Program-made: the position numbers and the translations under genes
The notes under the pieces: generated by a model
Database searches by the model: none
What the model saw: only the letters and a program-made list of their open reading frames with translations
Told to the model about the DNA's origin: nothing
Assembly (NCBI RefSeq): GCF_000306115.2
Contig: NZ_AKWX02000023.1
Coordinates: forward strand, 248,001-312,000
Direction of reading: 5' to 3'
DNA length: 64,000 nucleotides
Source of the DNA: Leptospira wolffii serovar Khorat str. Khorat-H2
Lineage (GTDB): Bacteria > Spirochaetota > Leptospiria > Leptospirales > Leptospiraceae
Shown here: piece by piece, positions 17,182 to 26,392 of the stretch
Layout: the number at the start of each line of letters is the position of its first letter
Numbering within the stretch: the first letter of the stretch is position 1

Positions 17182-18326
17182 GAACGGAAGCTAACTTGAA
17201 ACACGAACATTCGATTTCGGCGAGAATTCTTTCCGTAGACTTATTGCGGGGATTAACCGTTGCCGGTATGATCCTAGTGAATAACCCCGGCTCTTGGTCT
17301 CATATGTACCCGCCTTTGAAACATGCGAAATGGGACGGATGCACTCCGACGGATCTGGTATTTCCGTTCTTCCTATTGGCTGTGGGTGCGGCTATTCCTT
17401 TCTCCGTTAAGAATGGATTATCGGAATTTCCTAAAATACTAAAGCGTTCCGTTTTGCTGATCCTTCTCGGACTTTTCCTGAATTTCTTCGGAGAATGGAG
17501 CATCGGAGAACTCAGAATACCGGGCGTTCTTCAGAGAATCGGTTTTACGTATTTCTTTGGAGCTCTAGTTTTCTCGAGGGAGAATCGAGTATTTCGAGGG
17601 GCTTTATTCCTTTCTCTCATCGTCGCATATTGGTGGCTCTTGGGGTTTGTCCCGCCTCCGGGAACCGAGCTGCCCAACATGACGGAAGGAAAGGATTGGG
17701 GAGCCTGGCTGGACCGTTTCGTCTTCGGCGAAAAACATCTTTGGCGATTCGGAAAAGTTTGGGATCCGGAAGGTTTATTGACTTCCGTCAGTGCTATCGG
17801 TTCGGTTTTCCTCGGAACTTTTTTCGGAGAGATTCTGCAAACAAGAATGGAGAAGGGAGAATCCCGTATTAAGATCGGATTCGTTTTTGTGTTAGCTGCG
17901 GGGATTCTATTTCTTGTAGGAGGAATTTGGAACCTATCGTTTCCGGTTAATAAAAGCCTTTGGACGAGTTCCTACACTCTTTGGACGGGCGGATATGCCG
18001 CCGCAGTTCTTTCTCTTTTTTTAATATTAGAGACGAAGCCGAATTCGGTGTTGGAATCGGTCAAGAGAGCGTTTTTGCCTTTCGGTCGGAACGCTTTATT
18101 GGTATTCTTTGCTTCCGGAATATACGCACGTAGTCTGAATATTATACAGATATCGACGCGGGAAGGAAAGGAGACTAGCCTTAAGAATCATATCTATCTT
18201 CAGTATTATAAAAGCTGGATTGATTCTCCGGAACTGGCTTCCTTTTGTTATTCGGTCACGGTTCTGCTTGTTTGGTATTTAATCCTTTTTGTATTGGATA
18301 AAAAAAGAATCTATTGGAGAATCTGA
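17178..18326 (+). CDS. HGSNAT/NagX-like membrane acyltransferase (DUF5009-type)
   Basis: This 382-residue integral membrane protein has about ten hydrophobic helices. The family signature is near the N-terminus: RILSVDLLRGLTVAGMILVN followed by PSDLVFPFF-like DLVFPFFLLAVG. Homologues transfer acetyl groups from cytosolic acetyl-CoA across the membrane to amino sugars (heparan-alpha-glucosaminide N-acetyltransferase). The bacterial substrate is unknown. A GTG start at 17178 overlaps the stop of the DUF2804 gene. The pairing suggests a shared envelope role, which is inference. Confidence 0.8.
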   Translation: MRTEANLKHEHSISARILSVDLLRGLTVAGMILVNNPGSWSHMYPPLKHAKWDGCTPTDLVFPFFLLAVGAAIPFSVKNGLSEFPKILKRSVLLILLGLFLNFFGEWSIGELRIPGVLQRIGFTYFFGALVFSRENRVFRGALFLSLIVAYWWLLGFVPPPGTELPNMTEGKDWGAWLDRFVFGEKHLWRFGKVWDPEGLLTSVSAIGSVFLGTFFGEILQTRMEKGESRIKIGFVFVLAAGILFLVGGIWNLSFPVNKSLWTSSYTLWTGGYAAAVLSLFLILETKPNSVLESVKRAFLPFGRNALLVFFASGIYARSLNIIQISTREGKETSLKNHIYLQYYKSWIDSPELASFCYSVTVLLVWYLILFVLDKKRIYWRI

Positions 18327-18338
18327 AGCCGATTCTCC
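18316..18338 (-). terminator. Possible terminator at the end of the che operon
   Basis: GGAGAATC at 18316-18323 and GATTCTCC at 18331-18338 form a perfect 8-bp stem that includes the stop codon of the acyltransferase gene in its loop. On the minus strand a T run follows nine bases later, so it may end transcription from cheY. The gap to the T run makes this uncertain. Confidence 0.4.
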
Positions 18339-18367
18339 TCGTCGCGTGATCTTTATTTTTCGGGGAC

Positions 18368-18736
18368 TTAACCTCCCGCTAGGTGTTTCACCGCAGCGAT
18401 CAGGTCCTCGTCGTTGAACGGTTTGATCATCCATCCTTTTGCCCCGGCTTCCTTCCCTTGATTTTTCATGGAGTCGCTGGATTCCGTGGTTAGAATGAGA
18501 ATCTTCATACCCTTTCCTTTTTCCGATTGCAATACTTCTTTCGTGAGTTCTATTCCGGTTCTACCGGGCATGTTCACGTCGAAGATTCCGATGTCGAAAG
18601 GACCTTCCGCTTCGATTTTTACGACCGCCTCGTCCGGGCTGGACGCTTTAGTGACGGTATGTCCTTCTTCGGAGAGCGTGAATTCGAGTAGTTTTAAAAC
18701 GGTCGGAGCGTCGTCGACGCAGAGGATCTTTGCCAT
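18368..18736 (-). CDS. cheY: Chemotaxis response regulator CheY
   Basis: This 122-residue single receiver domain has the acidic pair in CVDDA, phosphoacceptor Asp53 in IFDVNMPG, a Thr in ILTTES and the conserved Lys in MIKPF. With no output domain and its place at the end of cheW-mcp-cheA-cheB, it is the CheA target that would act on the periplasmic flagellar motor switch. The protein is preceded by AGGT as a modest ribosome binding site. Confidence 0.88.
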   Translation of the reverse strand: MAKILCVDDAPTVLKLLEFTLSEEGHTVTKASSPDEAVVKIEAEGPFDIGIFDVNMPGRTGIELTKEVLQSEKGKGMKILILTTESSDSMKNQGKEAGAKGWMIKPFNDEDLIAAVKHLAGG

Positions 18737-18763
18737 ATTTTTACCTGTCCATATTCAAAAAAT

Positions 18764-19810
18764 TTAATTATTACTGTCTGCCGATTTGTAGCAAAGCTCC
18801 GCGATCCTATCGGGGATCGCACCCAAGGGGATTTGTTCCCTCACCGCTCCGATTTCATATGCTTCTCTGGGCATCCCGTATACCACGGAAGAAGCTTCGT
18901 CTTGGCCGAAAGTGTAGGCTCCGTTTTCGGATAGGGCCTTTAAGCCTTTGGCTCCGTCTTTCCCCATACCGGTCAGTAAGAATGCGGCCGTATACTGAGA
19001 CAGTGCTGTCTTGGCTACGGAATGGAACAGCATATCTACGGAAGGACGATGCCCGGTTACCTTATCCGTTTTTTGCACTCTGATCTTATATCCCGGATAA
19101 TCGATCAATTCGAGATGATAATCTCCTCTCGCGATAAATACGGTGCCCTTTCTTAATTCTTGTCCATTCTCCGCCTCTAAGACTTTTAAGGGAGAAACGG
19201 AATCCAATCTTTCCGCAAACATGGATGTGAAATATTCGGGCATATGTTGGACGATCATGATCGGAGGTAGATCTCCCGGTAAATTTCTAAGAATGAACTC
19301 TATCGCCTGGGTTCCACCCGTGGACGCTCCGATTAGAATGAGCCTGATATCCGTATTTTGGATTCGTTCTCTGCTTCTTTCTTTGGATAAGGACTTTTTT
19401 CTTTCTATGACTCGGGTAACGTCGGTCTTCGAGCAGGCACGAATCTTATTCTTTAATTCGAATACCATTCTTAGAAAGTCGTTCTCGGTCCCGTCTGCTT
19501 TTCTTACGAAGTCTAATGCTCCCGCTTGCAGGGAATCTAAAGTGATTTTAGCGCCTACTTCCGTGAAGGAACTTAGCATGATGACCGGAGTGGGATACTT
19601 AGGCATCAACCATTGTAGGAACTCTATCCCGCTGATATCCGGCATTTCCACGTCCAAGGTGATAACGTCCGGTCTTACTTTGGGAATTTCGGACATTGCG
19701 ACCGTAGCGGTATTGGAACCCACTACCTCGAATCTGGGATCGCCGGTCAATTGGTCGACTATGATCTCCCTGACGATTCGGTTGTCGTCGATGACGTATA
19801 CTCGGATCAT
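18764..19810 (-). CDS. cheB: Chemotaxis methylesterase/deamidase CheB
   Basis: A 348-residue protein with an N-terminal receiver (Asp53 in TLDVEMPDISG) and a C-terminal methylesterase domain. The catalytic triad is visible: Ser in IGASTGG, His in VQHMP and Asp in TGMGKDGAKG. It removes methyl groups from receptors when phosphorylated by CheA. The linker of about 40 residues is Lys/Arg/Ser-rich. No cheR is in the locus, so the opposing methyltransferase must be encoded elsewhere. It starts 9 bases after cheA. Confidence 0.92.
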   Translation of the reverse strand: MIRVYVIDDNRIVREIIVDQLTGDPRFEVVGSNTATVAMSEIPKVRPDVITLDVEMPDISGIEFLQWLMPKYPTPVIMLSSFTEVGAKITLDSLQAGALDFVRKADGTENDFLRMVFELKNKIRACSKTDVTRVIERKKSLSKERSRERIQNTDIRLILIGASTGGTQAIEFILRNLPGDLPPIMIVQHMPEYFTSMFAERLDSVSPLKVLEAENGQELRKGTVFIARGDYHLELIDYPGYKIRVQKTDKVTGHRPSVDMLFHSVAKTALSQYTAAFLLTGMGKDGAKGLKALSENGAYTFGQDEASSVVYGMPREAYEIGAVREQIPLGAIPDRIAELCYKSADSNN

Positions 19811-19818
19811 TTTTCGTT

Positions 19819-21657
19819 CTAAGTGGTCTTTTCCAAAACTCCACCGTTCTCATTTTGGGTATTGTAGGAGATTCGGTGAAATTTCTCGAAAAGGAATTTA
19901 GTGTCGATGATTAAGCTGACCCTTCCGTTGCCAAGGATGGTGAACCCGTTGACTCCTTGCGCCTTTTGGATGGAGTTGGTTAGAGGTTTTATGACTATAT
20001 TTTGATTTCCTAATACCTGATCCACCAGGACTCCGATGAATCTATCGTCGCTTTCCAAAATGATCAGAACTGGATTCGGATTCTTGTACTCCAATTTTTC
20101 CCTGAGTCCGAGCAGATCATTGATCCGGATTACCGGGATATATGTTCCCCTCAAATCCAGAATTTCCTGATCCTTATAAGGATAAATTCTGTGTTGGTCC
20201 TTAAGACTGACTAAAGAGTTTATATCTATTGTAGGAATCGTCAGATAAGTTCCTCCTACTTCGAATACGGTTCCTTCTATGATTCCTAACGTAAGCGGTA
20301 TTCTTAATACGAAAGTGGTTCCTTCTCCTTTTTTGGATCGTATATCCACTTTTCCGTTCAATTTGCGGATATTCTGAAAAACGATATCCATGCCGACTCC
20401 CCGGCCGGAGATGTCGGTGATCTTGTCCGCAGTGGAAAAACCGGGAGTAAATATGAGTTGGAATACTTCCTTATCGCTCATTTCCTCTCCGGAACCGCGA
20501 ACGATTCCCTTCTCTCTCGCTTTTTGGAGGATTTTCTCCCTATCCAACCCTTTCCCGTCGTCGCTGACCAGAATCCATACTTCGTTAGCGGATTGTCTTG
20601 CTTGTAGTCGGATGACTCCTTTCTCTTTTTTCCCGACTTCCCTTCGTTCTTCCGGAGCTTCCAGGCCGTGATCGATGGAATTTCTTAAAAGATGGATGAT
20701 GGGATCCTGGAGGACTTCGACGACGGATTTATCCACTTCGGTTTCTTCTCCGGCGATCTTCAGCTCGACTTGTTTTTGCGAACGCTTCTGTAGATCCCGA
20801 ACGAGACGATTCATCTTTTGGAAGGTGGAAGAGAGAGGGACCATTCTCATGGATAAGGTAACTTCCTGAATGTCTCTCACGATTTTGTGCAAATGCCTAG
20901 CCGCGGATCGGAATCCTTCCAGTCGCAGGCCCTCCAGATCCGGATGGTGCACTACATTGGATTCCGCGATGACCAATTCTCCCATGAAATCCATGAGTTG
21001 GTCTAGCTTGTCGGTCGTGATACGAATGTCTTTCTTGCGTTCCGCTAAGGAGAATTCTTCCGGCTTGGAAGAAGCGGTAGTATCTCCTACGTTTGAGGTT
21101 TCACTTTCGGTGCGAAGTTGTGCCGGCTCCGTTCCTGCTTCGTTTTCGAAGAATCCGAAGGCTTCCTTCTTTTCCGTCGAAGTGTTCTCGTCGAAAAATC
21201 CGAATGCGTCCGATTTCTCGGCTTTCACTTCGCTTTTAGAGGAAGATTGAGTGATCAGGTCCAATTGTTTTTTTAGGGAAGCGTGGACGACTTCGGTTTC
21301 CTTTTCGAAACCCGAATCGTTGTTTTCCTCTTCAACATGATCGAAAATCTTTCGAAGCAGATCCAAAGTCTCCATGAGTTCGTCGCTAAAAGGGAACTCG
21401 GTTACTCTATCTCGGTTTCTTAATATATCAAGAAGGGTCTCGCCTATATGGGTGACCTTGACTACCGTGTCCAGTTTCAATAATCCGGACGATCCCTTCA
21501 GGGTGTGAAAGAATCGGAACGCTTTATTGATCGTCTCCGGATTTCCGACACCAGTCGTCTCGATTTCCTCTTCGAGAGAGAGTAGCGCCGTTTCCGCAGA
21601 ATCGATTAAATCCCTGGCTTCGGATACGAATTCTGAAAGTAAGTCCTCTCGATCCAT
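19819..21657 (-). CDS. cheA: Chemotaxis histidine kinase CheA
   Basis: A 612-residue kinase. P1 carries the phosphorylation site His51 in FFHTLKGSSGLL. A normal P2 domain is missing. In its place is a linker of about 90 residues that contains two copies of an AFGFF motif (SDAFGFFDEN and KEAFGFFENE). P3 dimerisation, P4 ATPase (LLRNSIDHGLE, ISGRGVGMDIV, TTFVLRIPLTL) and the CheW-like P5 follow. It phosphorylates CheY and CheB in response to receptors. It lies between mcp and cheB with gaps of about ten bases. Confidence 0.93.
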   Translation of the reverse strand: MDREDLLSEFVSEARDLIDSAETALLSLEEEIETTGVGNPETINKAFRFFHTLKGSSGLLKLDTVVKVTHIGETLLDILRNRDRVTEFPFSDELMETLDLLRKIFDHVEEENNDSGFEKETEVVHASLKKQLDLITQSSSKSEVKAEKSDAFGFFDENTSTEKKEAFGFFENEAGTEPAQLRTESETSNVGDTTASSKPEEFSLAERKKDIRITTDKLDQLMDFMGELVIAESNVVHHPDLEGLRLEGFRSAARHLHKIVRDIQEVTLSMRMVPLSSTFQKMNRLVRDLQKRSQKQVELKIAGEETEVDKSVVEVLQDPIIHLLRNSIDHGLEAPEERREVGKKEKGVIRLQARQSANEVWILVSDDGKGLDREKILQKAREKGIVRGSGEEMSDKEVFQLIFTPGFSTADKITDISGRGVGMDIVFQNIRKLNGKVDIRSKKGEGTTFVLRIPLTLGIIEGTVFEVGGTYLTIPTIDINSLVSLKDQHRIYPYKDQEILDLRGTYIPVIRINDLLGLREKLEYKNPNPVLIILESDDRFIGVLVDQVLGNQNIVIKPLTNSIQKAQGVNGFTILGNGRVSLIIDTKFLFEKFHRISYNTQNENGGVLEKTT

Positions 21658-21666
21658 ATGCTATTA

Positions 21667-23295
21667 TCAGACTTTAATTTCTCCGGAACCTTCTCCGGTG
21701 CCGTTGCTTAAGTCGTGATTTACCGCAGCTTCGTCCTCTTCGTCTATCGGAGCTTGAAAATCGGATTTACCGTTGGCGAAACGATTCGGTTCCCGCTTGG
21801 TCTGCCCGAAATGAGAAGCCGCTTTCTTAAGATCGAAATGATGCGGTTGGAAATGGGAGACCGTAGCACTGCTTTGTCCGGTCCCGCTTTCCTTAGCCTT
21901 CTTTTTGGCCTTTGTCTGGGAAGCCGTAAGAACGTCCTGACGGATCTTGATCAACGTTCCCATCACTTTAAGGAGAGTCTCGGCTTGCTCGTTCAATTCT
22001 TTCGCGGTGGATGCGAGTTCCTCGGAAGCGGCGGCATTCTCCTGTGTCGCTTGATCCAACTGAACCATAGCGGTATTGATTTGAGTGATTCCTCGTGCCT
22101 GCTCGCTGGAAGACACCGCGATCTCTTGTATCAACTTTGCGGTGTTTTCGATGCTCGGAACGATTTCTTCGATCAATTTTCCCGCATCTTCCGCACGTTC
22201 CACGGAATCTTTGGATAAACCGTTGATTTCTTGCGCCGCTACCTGGCTTCTTTCCGCGAGTTTTCGGACTTCGTCCGCGACAACCGCGAATCCTTTTCCG
22301 TGTTTACCGGCTCTGGCCGCCTCTATTGCGGCGTTCAAGGCGAGCAGGTTGGTTTGGTAGGCGATCTCCTCTATGATATTGATCTTGCCGGAGATTTTCT
22401 TCATTGCGTTCAAGGTTTCCAGAACCGACTTTCTGCCCTTGTTGGCATCTTTTGCGGAAGATTCCGCCATACCGTTCGTTTCTTTTGCGTTATGCGAGTT
22501 TTGCTCGATGGTGGAAGACATTTCCTCCACTGCGGCGGTCGTTTCCTCCAGACTCGCAGCCTGTTCGTTCGAGGATTGGCTTAAGGAGAATGCGGTGGCG
22601 GACACTTGTGCCGCTGCGGATGACACCGATCCGACTACGTCGAGTGCGGTGGTTAATGCCTTATTGACGGAAACGGTGATCCAAACCGCGCTTGCGATCG
22701 CTATAAGCGCGGAGAAGATCGGAATAACGATCATCAAGAATGTGGTTTCGGCGTATAGTTCGTCCGTACTCTTATTCGCATCGTCCAATTCTTTCTGGGC
22801 CCGTTCGATCATCTGATCCAAGAAATTATCCATCTTGTCCAGATAGGCGCGCAATTGAATTTGGGAGATTTGTCTTGCCTCTACGTTCTTATTTACGAAC
22901 GCTAAGTCCAATACCTTTTTCAAGGTGGCCCGATAATCTTTTTCCACGAGTCGAAAGTCTTCCATATTTCTTTTGCCCGCGTCTTGCAAAAGAGGGTAAA
23001 CTTCGGTTCCGAGTTGGCTTATGATGGCTAGATTGACTTCGGTTTCGGAAATGTACTTTTTCATATCCTGCTCTTCCGTAGACAGGATCGTGTTTTTTTC
23101 CGCCCGAGTGACCTTAAGCATGGCGGTTCGCATGGCTACGAGCATCGTGGATTTTTTGGCCGACACGTTTACCGCTTTTGTTACGACAGCGTTGAAGCTG
23201 TTCAATCTATAGATGGCGAACCCTGCCACGAATACCAGTAGGACGACGACCGTCGCAAACCCGGCGGTAAGTTTGGCTTTAACACTCATGTTCAT
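21667..23295 (-). CDS. Methyl-accepting chemotaxis protein
   Basis: This 542-residue receptor has an N-terminal membrane helix (about 10-30), a periplasmic four-helix-bundle sensor domain, a second helix at about 185-210 and a cytoplasmic signalling coiled coil. The hairpin tip [21 protein letters not shown] is fully conserved. There is no clear HAMP domain; the coiled coil starts soon after the second helix. The C-terminal tail is Lys/Ser-rich and has no NWETF-type tether. Its place in the che operon marks it as the cognate receptor. The ligand is unknown. Confidence 0.9.
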   Translation of the reverse strand: MNMSVKAKLTAGFATVVVLLVFVAGFAIYRLNSFNAVVTKAVNVSAKKSTMLVAMRTAMLKVTRAEKNTILSTEEQDMKKYISETEVNLAIISQLGTEVYPLLQDAGKRNMEDFRLVEKDYRATLKKVLDLAFVNKNVEARQISQIQLRAYLDKMDNFLDQMIERAQKELDDANKSTDELYAETTFLMIVIPIFSALIAIASAVWITVSVNKALTTALDVVGSVSSAAAQVSATAFSLSQSSNEQAASLEETTAAVEEMSSTIEQNSHNAKETNGMAESSAKDANKGRKSVLETLNAMKKISGKINIIEEIAYQTNLLALNAAIEAARAGKHGKGFAVVADEVRKLAERSQVAAQEINGLSKDSVERAEDAGKLIEEIVPSIENTAKLIQEIAVSSSEQARGITQINTAMVQLDQATQENAAASEELASTAKELNEQAETLLKVMGTLIKIRQDVLTASQTKAKKKAKESGTGQSSATVSHFQPHHFDLKKAASHFGQTKREPNRFANGKSDFQAPIDEEDEAAVNHDLSNGTGEGSGEIKV

Positions 23296-23333
23296 ATCCT
23301 TATTTTATATAATGCTTAAGTAGGAGGTATCGA

Positions 23334-23864
23334 TTAACTGATACCGATTTTTCCGTGGATCACTTCCAGCTCGTCGTAGCGTAATAGCTTTCTGACATCC
23401 AGGAGAATTTTGACGGAATCGGACACCTTGCCGAAGAGCGCGATGAAACGGTTCGCTTCGCCGTCTCCCATTTTCGGGGCGGGTTCGGTGTTTTCGACGG
23501 GAATGGCCACTACTTCGCGAACGGTATCCACGATGAGGCCTAGGTTTTCGCCTTCTATGTTTAGAATAATGACGCAGGTCTTTTCGGTATAAGGGATTTC
23601 ATCCATATGAAATCTAAGTCGAACGTCTATCAACGGGACGACCTTTCCCCTTAGGTTGATGACGCCTTTGATGAACGCCGGCATGTCCGGGACTTCGGTG
23701 ATCGGCTGCATGCCGATGATTTCGATTATATATTTGATTTCGATTCCATATTCCCGATCGGATAGGGAGAACACGAGATATTTGTTTTCAAGAGTATCCT
23801 CGTCTTCGGATTCGTCTTCCTCTAAGAGCAGATCTAATTCGTTTTCGGACATATATTGCTGCAA
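23334..23864 (-). CDS. cheW: Chemotaxis coupling protein CheW
   Basis: A 176-residue adaptor linking receptors to CheA. After an acidic N-terminus of about 28 residues (ELDLLLEEDESEDEDTLE), the double SH3-like fold starts at KYLVFSLSDREYGIEI and includes the family block FIKGVINLRGKVVPLIDVR. The acidic extension is unusual compared with short CheW proteins. It is the first gene of the che operon. Confidence 0.92.
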   Translation of the reverse strand: MQQYMSENELDLLLEEDESEDEDTLENKYLVFSLSDREYGIEIKYIIEIIGMQPITEVPDMPAFIKGVINLRGKVVPLIDVRLRFHMDEIPYTEKTCVIILNIEGENLGLIVDTVREVVAIPVENTEPAPKMGDGEANRFIALFGKVSDSVKILLDVRKLLRYDELEVIHGKIGIS

Positions 23865-24497
23865 TTGGGACCATTATACGGCCCATGCCCCCTTGCCTAA
23901 GTTAATCGTTTTCCGATGTGTCGGAAATTTCTTTATGAATTGGAACGAGTGAAAAGAATTCACACATTATAACACAAATCGTTTTCCGTGAATGAAAAAT
24001 ACTTCTAATCCTTGCTATCTCTTTTCCGGATTATGTCATTTGTTGCATCACTTCTCGCTCTTGTTTGTTCGGTTTTCTTTTGACGTAAAACAATCGTTCA
24101 ATTTGTGAGTGAGACAGATTCTTCGTGATTGATAATCTTAATTGGATCGACTCCATTTGTATACGATCGCGGAGAAACATTTCCAACGGTTTAAAATTCT
24201 AATAATATTTTTTTCCATTCTTTTTTTTAAAAGATCGTGTTTTTAATTTTTTACCCTTTAGAGTCGGATTCATCAGGCAGCCGAAATCGTGTTTTCTTTT
24301 TTTTTTTCGAGACGATCTTCTTTACGATAGTTCTAAAGGATTAGTTAATATATAGTATACTGCCTTCTTGTTTCGAGGATTTCACTCCATCTCTTATAAT
24401 TTTCTTTCGATCGGCAATTTGCTTTTCAACTGAAGCTCGTTAGATGATCTTGGAGAGGCGCATAATCTAAATTAAAGTATACTAAAGGACAAGGGAT
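23865..24497. other. AT-rich intergenic region between divergent cheW and cheD
   Basis: A 633-base stretch without a credible gene. On the minus strand an extended -10 element TGTTATAAT lies at 23974-23966, about 100 bases before cheW, with only a weak -35. The middle (24200-24320) holds several long T runs. On the plus strand TATACT-like hexamers occur at 24352-24361 and 24478-24483 near cheD. I could not define a small RNA or operator, although the length leaves room for one. Confidence 0.5.
23966..23974 (-). promoter_or_regulatory. Possible extended -10 promoter of the che operon
   Basis: On the minus strand the bases read TGTTATAAT, matching the TGnTATAAT extended -10 consensus. No good -35 is seen at 16-18 bases upstream, which is acceptable for an extended -10. 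It would give a 5' leader of about 95 bases before cheW. Confidence 0.4.
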
Positions 24498-25085
24498 TTG
24501 GAATCCAAAACAATAGACTCAAAAACTAGAAAGCTCTCCAGTCAGTTTGTGAACGTAGGAGAATTCAAGTTTTCCGAATCCCCGGTTCAGTTTAGGACGC
24601 TTTTAGGATCCTGCGTGTCCGTTTGTCTCTACGATCCCTTCAATCAGTTCGGAGGTATGAATCATATTCTTCTTCCGGGAAGAGCGGAGAAGGAAGGTGG
24701 CATTTTGTCCGCGAGATTCGGCATTAACGCTATGGAATTGTTGATCAACGAATTCGTGAAGAGGGGAACTCCTAGAAGTCGACTCCAAGCCAAGATTGTG
24801 GGAGGCGGTCAGACTCTAAATTTGGGAGTTCAAAATTCTCCGATCGGAGATAGAAACGTGGAATTCGTAAAAGATTTTTTGAAATCCGAATCTATTTCCC
24901 TGTGCGGACTGGAAACCGGAGGGCCTTATTATCGAAATCTTCGGTTTATGACCGGAACCTTCGAGGCTTTCGTTAAGAGGGTCCAGGTAAATTTGCAGAA
25001 AAGTTTTATCGAGCGGCAGGAGGTCGAATATCTGCGCCAGGTACAGGCCGATCTGGGCAAAAAAAACCGTCCTATTTACTTTTGA
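24498..25085 (+). CDS. cheD: Chemoreceptor glutamine deamidase CheD
   Basis: A 195-residue protein that deamidates specific receptor glutamines. The catalytic Cys39 is in LLGSCVSVCLYDP and His56 in GGMNHILLPGR. The FGINAMELLINEF and KIVGGGQTL blocks are also family features. The TTG start follows AAGGACAAGG. It is divergent from the che operon and 67 bases upstream of a kinase-like gene on the same strand, so those two are probably co-transcribed. The C-terminal 30 residues extend past the usual CheD end. Confidence 0.9.
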   Translation: MESKTIDSKTRKLSSQFVNVGEFKFSESPVQFRTLLGSCVSVCLYDPFNQFGGMNHILLPGRAEKEGGILSARFGINAMELLINEFVKRGTPRSRLQAKIVGGGQTLNLGVQNSPIGDRNVEFVKDFLKSESISLCGLETGGPYYRNLRFMTGTFEAFVKRVQVNLQKSFIERQEVEYLRQVQADLGKKNRPIYF

Positions 25086-25152
25086 GTCGATCGGATTTGG
25101 TTTGCGGTTTTATATGGCCGGGGCTAGCTGATACGATTCGGAGCGGATAGAA

Positions 25153-26361
25153 TTGAGTTCCTTACTATTAAATTTGTCCTCGGCTGCGGCTCTCGTTACA
25201 AAAGACGGAATCATTATCGAGGGAAATGACCCCTTCTGGAATCTTATAGGTACAAGTATCGGGCAGGAGATCCGTTATGTCGATTGGGTCCATTCCGCCG
25301 ATCTGGAACACGAATTAAAGCTGTTAGAAAAGGATTCTAGCTTATCCCATTATGAAATGGTAAAGCGCCTCAAGAATGAGGAAGGCCAGTATGTCGCCTT
25401 TCACTCCGTGACTTCAAAGACAAATAGCGGCGATTCTTTGCATTTATTCTTTCCCTTGGACGGACCGGTCTCCCATGAGCCGAGTCAAGCTTCCATATAT
25501 AGGACCGGAGAGAGCGTAAAAGACGCGGAGATCGCTATTTATCGCAGAGCGATCGAGATTTTCGATTGGAAGCAATCTCTCAAGGATCGCTATTCTTCGT
25601 CTGCTTGGATGGATTCCGCGATCAAGCAGATCAATATCACTCTCATGCAAGGTACAGGAATCGGGAGCCTGATGAGCGTTCTATCCATGATATTATCCAA
25701 GGCAAAACGCAGATCGGAAGACGGTGTAGTGGAGATCCGGGAAAATCTTTTCGATCTTTTGGAAGACGGAGTATCCAGCGCGTCCAGATTCACTCGCTTT
25801 CTCTCCTCTGCACAAGCGCTTTTCGAGGAAAACGACGTGGTAGAGGAAGTCGGAACAGTGGCGGAATTCGTGGATACGATCCGCGAAGTCATAGACGAAG
25901 TGGAATCCTCCGTATCGATCAAGAGGCAGAGAATATTGGTTTCTGATAATATTCATATCTTGTCTAACCGTTTAAAATTTAGGAAGACCTGGATTTATAA
26001 GATAGCGAAGGAAATTCTAATCAACGCTCTGAAATATTCTCCCGACGATTCTAATATTCTAATATTGATTCTTAGGATAGGGGACGAACTACAGTTTAAG
26101 GTGATTAACGATCCTCCTTTTTCGGGCTATGTGCAGGAATTTCACGAAGACCTGGTCTTCGAACCTTTCTATAGAGGGGTAAAGTTCATGGACGAGCGTT
26201 ACACCCAGGAAGAGTTCGGAATGGGCCTCGGTTTGCCGGTGGTGAAAAAACTGGTCGAATTGCAGGGCGGTAAGGTCCATTTACAGACGATGAACCTGAA
26301 TCTGGACGAAAACCGAAAAGAAGGCATCTGTCTTACGATGCGTTTCCCAGTAGTTCGGTAA
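25153..26361 (+). CDS. HATPase-domain signalling protein without a phosphoacceptor His
   Basis: This 402-residue protein has a possible PAS-like N-terminus (about 5-100), a helical middle containing LMQGTGIGSLMSVLSMI (164-180), and a C-terminal HATPase with ILINALKYS and the G-box FGMGLGLPVVKKL. The middle occupies the place of a histidine-kinase dimerisation domain but has no H-E-x-x-x-P motif. A nearby gene (26393-27673) has the same middle motif. It starts at a TTG just downstream of cheD. It may be a chemotaxis-linked pseudo-kinase or an ATPase that modifies another protein. Function is not assigned. Confidence 0.65.
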   Translation: MSSLLLNLSSAAALVTKDGIIIEGNDPFWNLIGTSIGQEIRYVDWVHSADLEHELKLLEKDSSLSHYEMVKRLKNEEGQYVAFHSVTSKTNSGDSLHLFFPLDGPVSHEPSQASIYRTGESVKDAEIAIYRRAIEIFDWKQSLKDRYSSSAWMDSAIKQINITLMQGTGIGSLMSVLSMILSKAKRRSEDGVVEIRENLFDLLEDGVSSASRFTRFLSSAQALFEENDVVEEVGTVAEFVDTIREVIDEVESSVSIKRQRILVSDNIHILSNRLKFRKTWIYKIAKEILINALKYSPDDSNILILILRIGDELQFKVINDPPFSGYVQEFHEDLVFEPFYRGVKFMDERYTQEEFGMGLGLPVVKKLVELQGGKVHLQTMNLNLDENRKEGICLTMRFPVVR

Positions 26362-26392
26362 CTCTTTTTAAGTCTCCATACGGAATCGATCG

